A stretch of DNA of 7,148 bases, taken from NCBI GenBank assembly GCA_011055585.1, contig DRGT01000117.1, positions 1-7,148 of the forward strand. The letters run 5' to 3'. The DNA is from Candidatus Nitrosopumilus sp. (GTDB taxonomy: Archaea > Thermoproteota > Nitrososphaeria > Nitrososphaerales > Nitrosopumilaceae). Below, piece after piece: positions 5,630-7,148 of the stretch. Under the pieces are notes generated by a model that had not been told where the DNA came from, ran no database searches, and was given only the letters and a program-made list of their open reading frames with translations. The translations under genes and the position numbers were made by a program. Position 1 is the first letter of the stretch; each line of letters begins with the position of its first letter.

Positions 5630-5961
5630 TATAATTTCACCTTTATAATATTGATAACCTCTTCTTCAAAACCGCAGTGAGGACAAAATAATGGAGTGTG
5701 TCCTCCATTTTTCTTTGTACTATTCCCAGTAGAGTCTTTCATTTCTTTGTATGGTGTGTCATACTTGTCATTCCCTGAGCAATCCATTTGAGAGCCTTCT
5801 CGATTAAATTTAACACGACCTTCTTCTTTGGTTTGTTTTGAATAATCAATTTGTCCTGCAAATGCATAATGTGGTTTTGTGTGATATTTTTTGCAACTAA
5901 CACATGTCCAATCACGAGGAGGATAAACTGGCGATACACCAAATGGGTATTTAGTTCCCAT
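5629..5961 (-). CDS. Two-CXXC zinc-ribbon-like protein, 110 aa
   Basis: Starts at ATG 5959-5961, two bases after the previous stop, with GGTGG at 5968-5972 six bases upstream. Two Cys pairs, CVSC (20-23) and CPHC (93-96, followed by Gly), bracket a hydrophilic 70-residue insert rich in Lys, Ser, Asn and Asp (QIDYSKQTKEEG and NDKYDTPYKEMKDSTGN), as in a zinc ribbon whose loop has been expanded. An extra Cys61 lies in the insert. The N-terminus (KYPFGVSPVYPPRDW) has several Pro and aromatic residues, and the C-terminus is a short strand (EVINIIKVKL). It may bind nucleic acid or another operon product. No named family recognised. A frame of 67 codons lies on the same strand inside it and is judged a shadow. 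Confidence 0.85.
   Translation of the reverse strand: MGTKYPFGVSPVYPPRDWTCVSCKKYHTKPHYAFAGQIDYSKQTKEEGRVKFNREGSQMDCSGNDKYDTPYKEMKDSTGNSTKKNGGHTPLFCPHCGFEEEVINIIKVKL
5637..5643 (-). promoter_or_regulatory. Ribosome-binding site AAGGTGA for the 228-aa fusion gene
   Basis: AAGGTGA on the minus strand lies 7 bases before the ATG at 5629 and shows that the Thr/Asn-rich segment is a true N-terminus rather than the tail of an interrupted longer gene. Confidence 0.6.
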
Positions 5962-5963
5962 CT

Positions 5964-6242
5964 TTAACCACCAATCACTGGAGCTGCTAGAAGTTTTTGT
6001 CCTTGTGTTAATAGGAATCTATCAAGATCCACATTATCAATATCATCTACATTTGCAATCTTATCTAGTGTCTTTTGTTCTGCTTTACCACCATACAGTA
6101 TCCAACCTTCCTTGATTCTTTTTCTAAGATATGTTTTAATTTTTTTTACTGCATCAGGATCAGTTGGATCATATTTTCTATCCTTGTCGCCAAATCCTTT
6201 GGCCATTACCTTTAGTGTATAAAGTTGTACTGTCTTACTCAA
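5964..6242 (-). CDS. Small GD..YDPTDP...APVIGG protein, 92 aa
   Basis: Starts at TTG 6240-6242, overlapping the stop of the 47-residue gene as TTGA; GAGGT at 6252-6256 is nine bases upstream, and the next ATG is only at residue 13. Landmarks are GFGDKDRKYDPTDPDAV (16-32), a basic helix (KKIKTYLRKRIKEGW, 33-47), LYGG (49-52), an acidic stretch (NVDDIDNVDLDRF) and a terminal LLAAPVIGG (84-92). The order G-D, Y-D-P-x-D-P, a helix ending in E-G-W/Y, and a C-terminal [AP]-P-x-x-G-G is, in my memory, typical of a small family of unknown function in phages and some bacteria. The extreme C-terminal GG is striking, being the form used by conjugated or cleaved small modifiers, but no E1/E2 or protease gene is visible here, so this is only a remark. 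Soluble, no Cys. Confidence 0.83.
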   Translation of the reverse strand: MSKTVQLYTLKVMAKGFGDKDRKYDPTDPDAVKKIKTYLRKRIKEGWILYGGKAEQKTLDKIANVDDIDNVDLDRFLLTQGQKLLAAPVIGG

Positions 6243-6382
6243 TGTCTAAATACCTCTAATGATTTTTTCTTCTTCTTGAGTTGATTACGCTGATTACTTT
6301 TGCATTCTTCAGGAGTGTGTTTGGAAGCTCGAATTAGGGCATCACACTTTGAGCATTTGATATAAGTATGTAATTCACCCAC
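6239..6382 (-). CDS. Mini zinc-finger protein, 47 aa, GTG start
   Basis: A 48-codon frame between the membrane-protein gene and the 92-residue gene. The start is GTG at 6380-6382, sharing one base with the upstream stop (TAGTG), with GGTGA inside the end of the upstream gene; the stop TGA at 6239-6241 overlaps the next start (TTGA). No ATG exists in the frame. The product carries CSKC (residues 10-13), His22 and Cys27, that is C-X2-C-X8-H-X4-C, close to a zinc knuckle with a lengthened first loop, followed by a lysine run (35-40) and EVFRH. This suggests a small metal-binding, possibly nucleic-acid-binding protein. The Cys/His spacing and the precise overlaps at both ends argue that it is real despite its size. 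Confidence 0.75.
   Translation of the reverse strand: MGELHTYIKCSKCDALIRASKHTPEECKSNQRNQLKKKKKSLEVFRH
6252..6256 (-). promoter_or_regulatory. Ribosome-binding site deciding a TTG start (92-aa gene)
   Basis: GAGGT on the minus strand is 9 bases upstream of the TTG at 6242, within the 3' end of the 47-residue zinc-finger gene. It supports the TTG over the in-frame ATG twelve codons later. Confidence 0.6.
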
Positions 6383-7041
6383 TACACTCTCACCGCAGTA
6401 TCATTATTCTCAACAAATGTCACTGGAGGGCAAACCTTACTGTGATTAGATTTCAGATAAGCCAAAAGCAAGCTTGGATTCTTTGGAAGTACTGGAGGGT
6501 TTTCTTGTTTCTCTTCTCTTTTAGCAGTCCACTTTGCAATATATTCAAAGAGATACTTTCCCCATAACTGAAATGATCCTACTGAATACTGAAAAATAGC
6601 CATCAAATAATCTCCTTGAAGTAAATTAACTGTACCCCAAACTGTAAAAACTCCAATAACAACTAATTTTATTATTTTTGTATTTCTTCGAGATTTTTTA
6701 ATATCAAATGGCTTTTTCTTTCTTTGAGGAATTAGATTCTTAATTATTGCAAAGGGAAATAATACAGTGGACATAACAACAGCCCTACAATAGGGACAAA
6801 AGTTAATTCTCTTGGGAGTAAATGTATAAAATTCATCGTCATGATGCATGGTTAAGAAAAAACTATTGTGAGCTTTTTCTAGATTCTCATCATTTGGATG
6901 TTCTTTACGAGCTTTATCCTCCATTTTATGTAATTTTTTTACCATTTTGTCATGATCAAAATGCTTTTCAAAAAAGAACAAGTTGCCAAAAACATACATC
7001 ACAAGCTTGTAATGCCATGAATTTGTTCTAAAAACAAACAA
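6382..7041 (-). CDS. Membrane protein with SWHY motif and CPYC pair (first gene of the train)
   Basis: 219 residues from TTG at 7039-7041. I keep this start rather than the ATG at residue 15 because the motif RTNSWHYKLV (5-14) lies between them and is the part that resembles a known phage-associated pattern (N-S-W-H-Y near the N-terminus followed later by C-P-Y). No ribosome-binding motif precedes the TTG, so it may be leaderless. A hydrophilic, charged region (25-60) is followed by FCPYC (81-85), a membrane span (about 86-104), a strongly basic loop (QRKKKPFDIKKSRRNTK, 106-122), a second span (123-141), a probable third (146-168), and a soluble Lys/Pro-rich tail of about 50 residues. The basic loop should face the cytoplasm. 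Function unknown; it could anchor a complex of the other products. Its stop overlaps the GTG of the 47-residue gene. Confidence 0.82.
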   Translation of the reverse strand: MFVFRTNSWHYKLVMYVFGNLFFFEKHFDHDKMVKKLHKMEDKARKEHPNDENLEKAHNSFFLTMHHDDEFYTFTPKRINFCPYCRAVVMSTVLFPFAIIKNLIPQRKKKPFDIKKSRRNTKIIKLVVIGVFTVWGTVNLLQGDYLMAIFQYSVGSFQLWGKYLFEYIAKWTAKREEKQENPPVLPKNPSLLLAYLKSNHSKVCPPVTFVENNDTAVRV

Positions 7042-7148
7042 TTTACTTTTGTAATAATTAATTACTTTTAATTGGAGATTCAGTAATTATTGAATGCAGT
7101 ATACATTGAAAATACTTTAAAGAAAAGATAAAAATTGTAAATAGATGA
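7042..7148 (-). promoter_or_regulatory. Probable promoter region of the 15-gene train
   Basis: This 107-base edge segment has no frame of note and lies upstream of the first gene of the train. On the minus strand an A/T-rich, TATA-like ATTAAAAGTAA centred near 7067 is about 26 bases from the TTG at 7041, the right distance for an archaeal leaderless start. An 8-base direct repeat TTACTTTT (7043-7050 and 7062-7069, plus-strand reading, 19 bases apart) overlaps this area and could be a regulator site. In DNA this A/T-rich such matches are cheap, so support is weak. Confidence 0.3.

Noticed and set aside
5739..5942. Open frame of 67 codons on the minus strand
   Set aside because: Entirely inside the 110-residue zinc-ribbon-like gene in another frame; that gene has two CXXC pairs, a ribosome-binding site and matching junctions.
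6822..7031. Plus-strand frame of 69 codons
   Set aside because: Antisense to the N-terminal half of the SWHY membrane-protein gene; no start context.
6999..7041. Alternative ATG start at residue 15 of the membrane-protein gene
   Set aside because: Would remove the SWHY segment, which looks like the conserved part; TTG at 7041 keeps it. Not excluded by direct evidence.
7041..7073. Direct repeat TTACTTTT and A/T palindromes as a confirmed operator
   Set aside because: Short, A/T-only repeats are frequent in DNA of this composition; kept only as a remark in the promoter entry.
1..7148. tRNA, rRNA, CRISPR array, insertion sequence, attachment site, terminase, capsid, portal, integrase or polymerase genes
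   Set aside because: Looked for on both strands; no cloverleaf, regular spacer-repeat array, transposase or recognisable viral hallmark motif was seen.

Overview
The window is A+T-rich (roughly two thirds A/T by eye) and almost wholly coding. Archaea-like TATA elements, a possible leaderless start, a secreted protein with a plain Ala-X-Ala signal peptide, and the codon and amino-acid flavour (K, I, N, D rich) suggest a marine ammonia-oxidising archaeon (Nitrososphaeria/Nitrosopumilales), or a virus or integrated element of one. That assignment is inference; no rRNA, tRNA or hallmark gene is present to fix it, and a low-GC bacterial or phage source cannot be excluded.

Layout. Positions 3-161 hold the 3' end of an unidentified plus-strand gene. 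A short promoter-bearing gap (162-266) precedes a plus-strand gene (267-1247) for an exported, mostly helical protein with a C-terminal beta-rich domain. Nine bases later begins the main feature: a single minus-strand train of 15 small genes running from 7041 down to 1257 with essentially no spacer DNA. Ten junctions overlap by 1-4 bases in the TTGA, ATGA, TGATG, TAATG or TAGTG style, one overlaps by 14, one abuts (TAAATG), and one has a 2-base gap; the remaining junction is one of the 1-4 base type whichever start is used for the 77-residue gene. Two genes (47 and 52 aa) are very short and easily missed. Six of the 15 appear to start with TTG and one with GTG, several with a clear GGAG/GAGGT ribosome-binding motif 6-9 bases upstream.

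Content. In transcription order the train encodes: a membrane protein with an N-terminal SWHY motif and a CPYC pair (219 aa); a CX2C..HX4C mini zinc finger (47); a small protein with GD..YDPTDP and a C-terminal APVIGG (92); a two-CXXC zinc-ribbon-like protein (110); a Thr/Asn/Gly-rich beta-type domain fused to a C-terminal domain ending LLLIKTDEKKF (228); a Cys-pair protein with YETM and RY..A..GH motifs (172); a small protein (77); a KPPGFW..DWERWC protein, possibly ADP-ribosyltransferase-like (193); three tiny proteins (72, 52, 64); a TIR-like domain protein (184); and three further unknowns (111, 157, 151), the last with a SEAWM motif. From memory, the motifs of the 219, 92, 228, 172, 193 and 151 aa proteins resemble uncharacterised families scattered among tailed phages, large viruses and some bacteria; no search was possible.

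How they may work together. The compactness, translational coupling and lack of metabolic enzymes fit a virus or mobile-element accessory module. The TIR-like protein and the possible ADP-ribosyltransferase-like protein would both be NAD-linked if the fold guesses hold, and the zinc-binding and membrane proteins could be partners. This is a hypothesis; no terminase, capsid, portal, integrase or polymerase is visible here, so virion or replication functions are not demonstrated.
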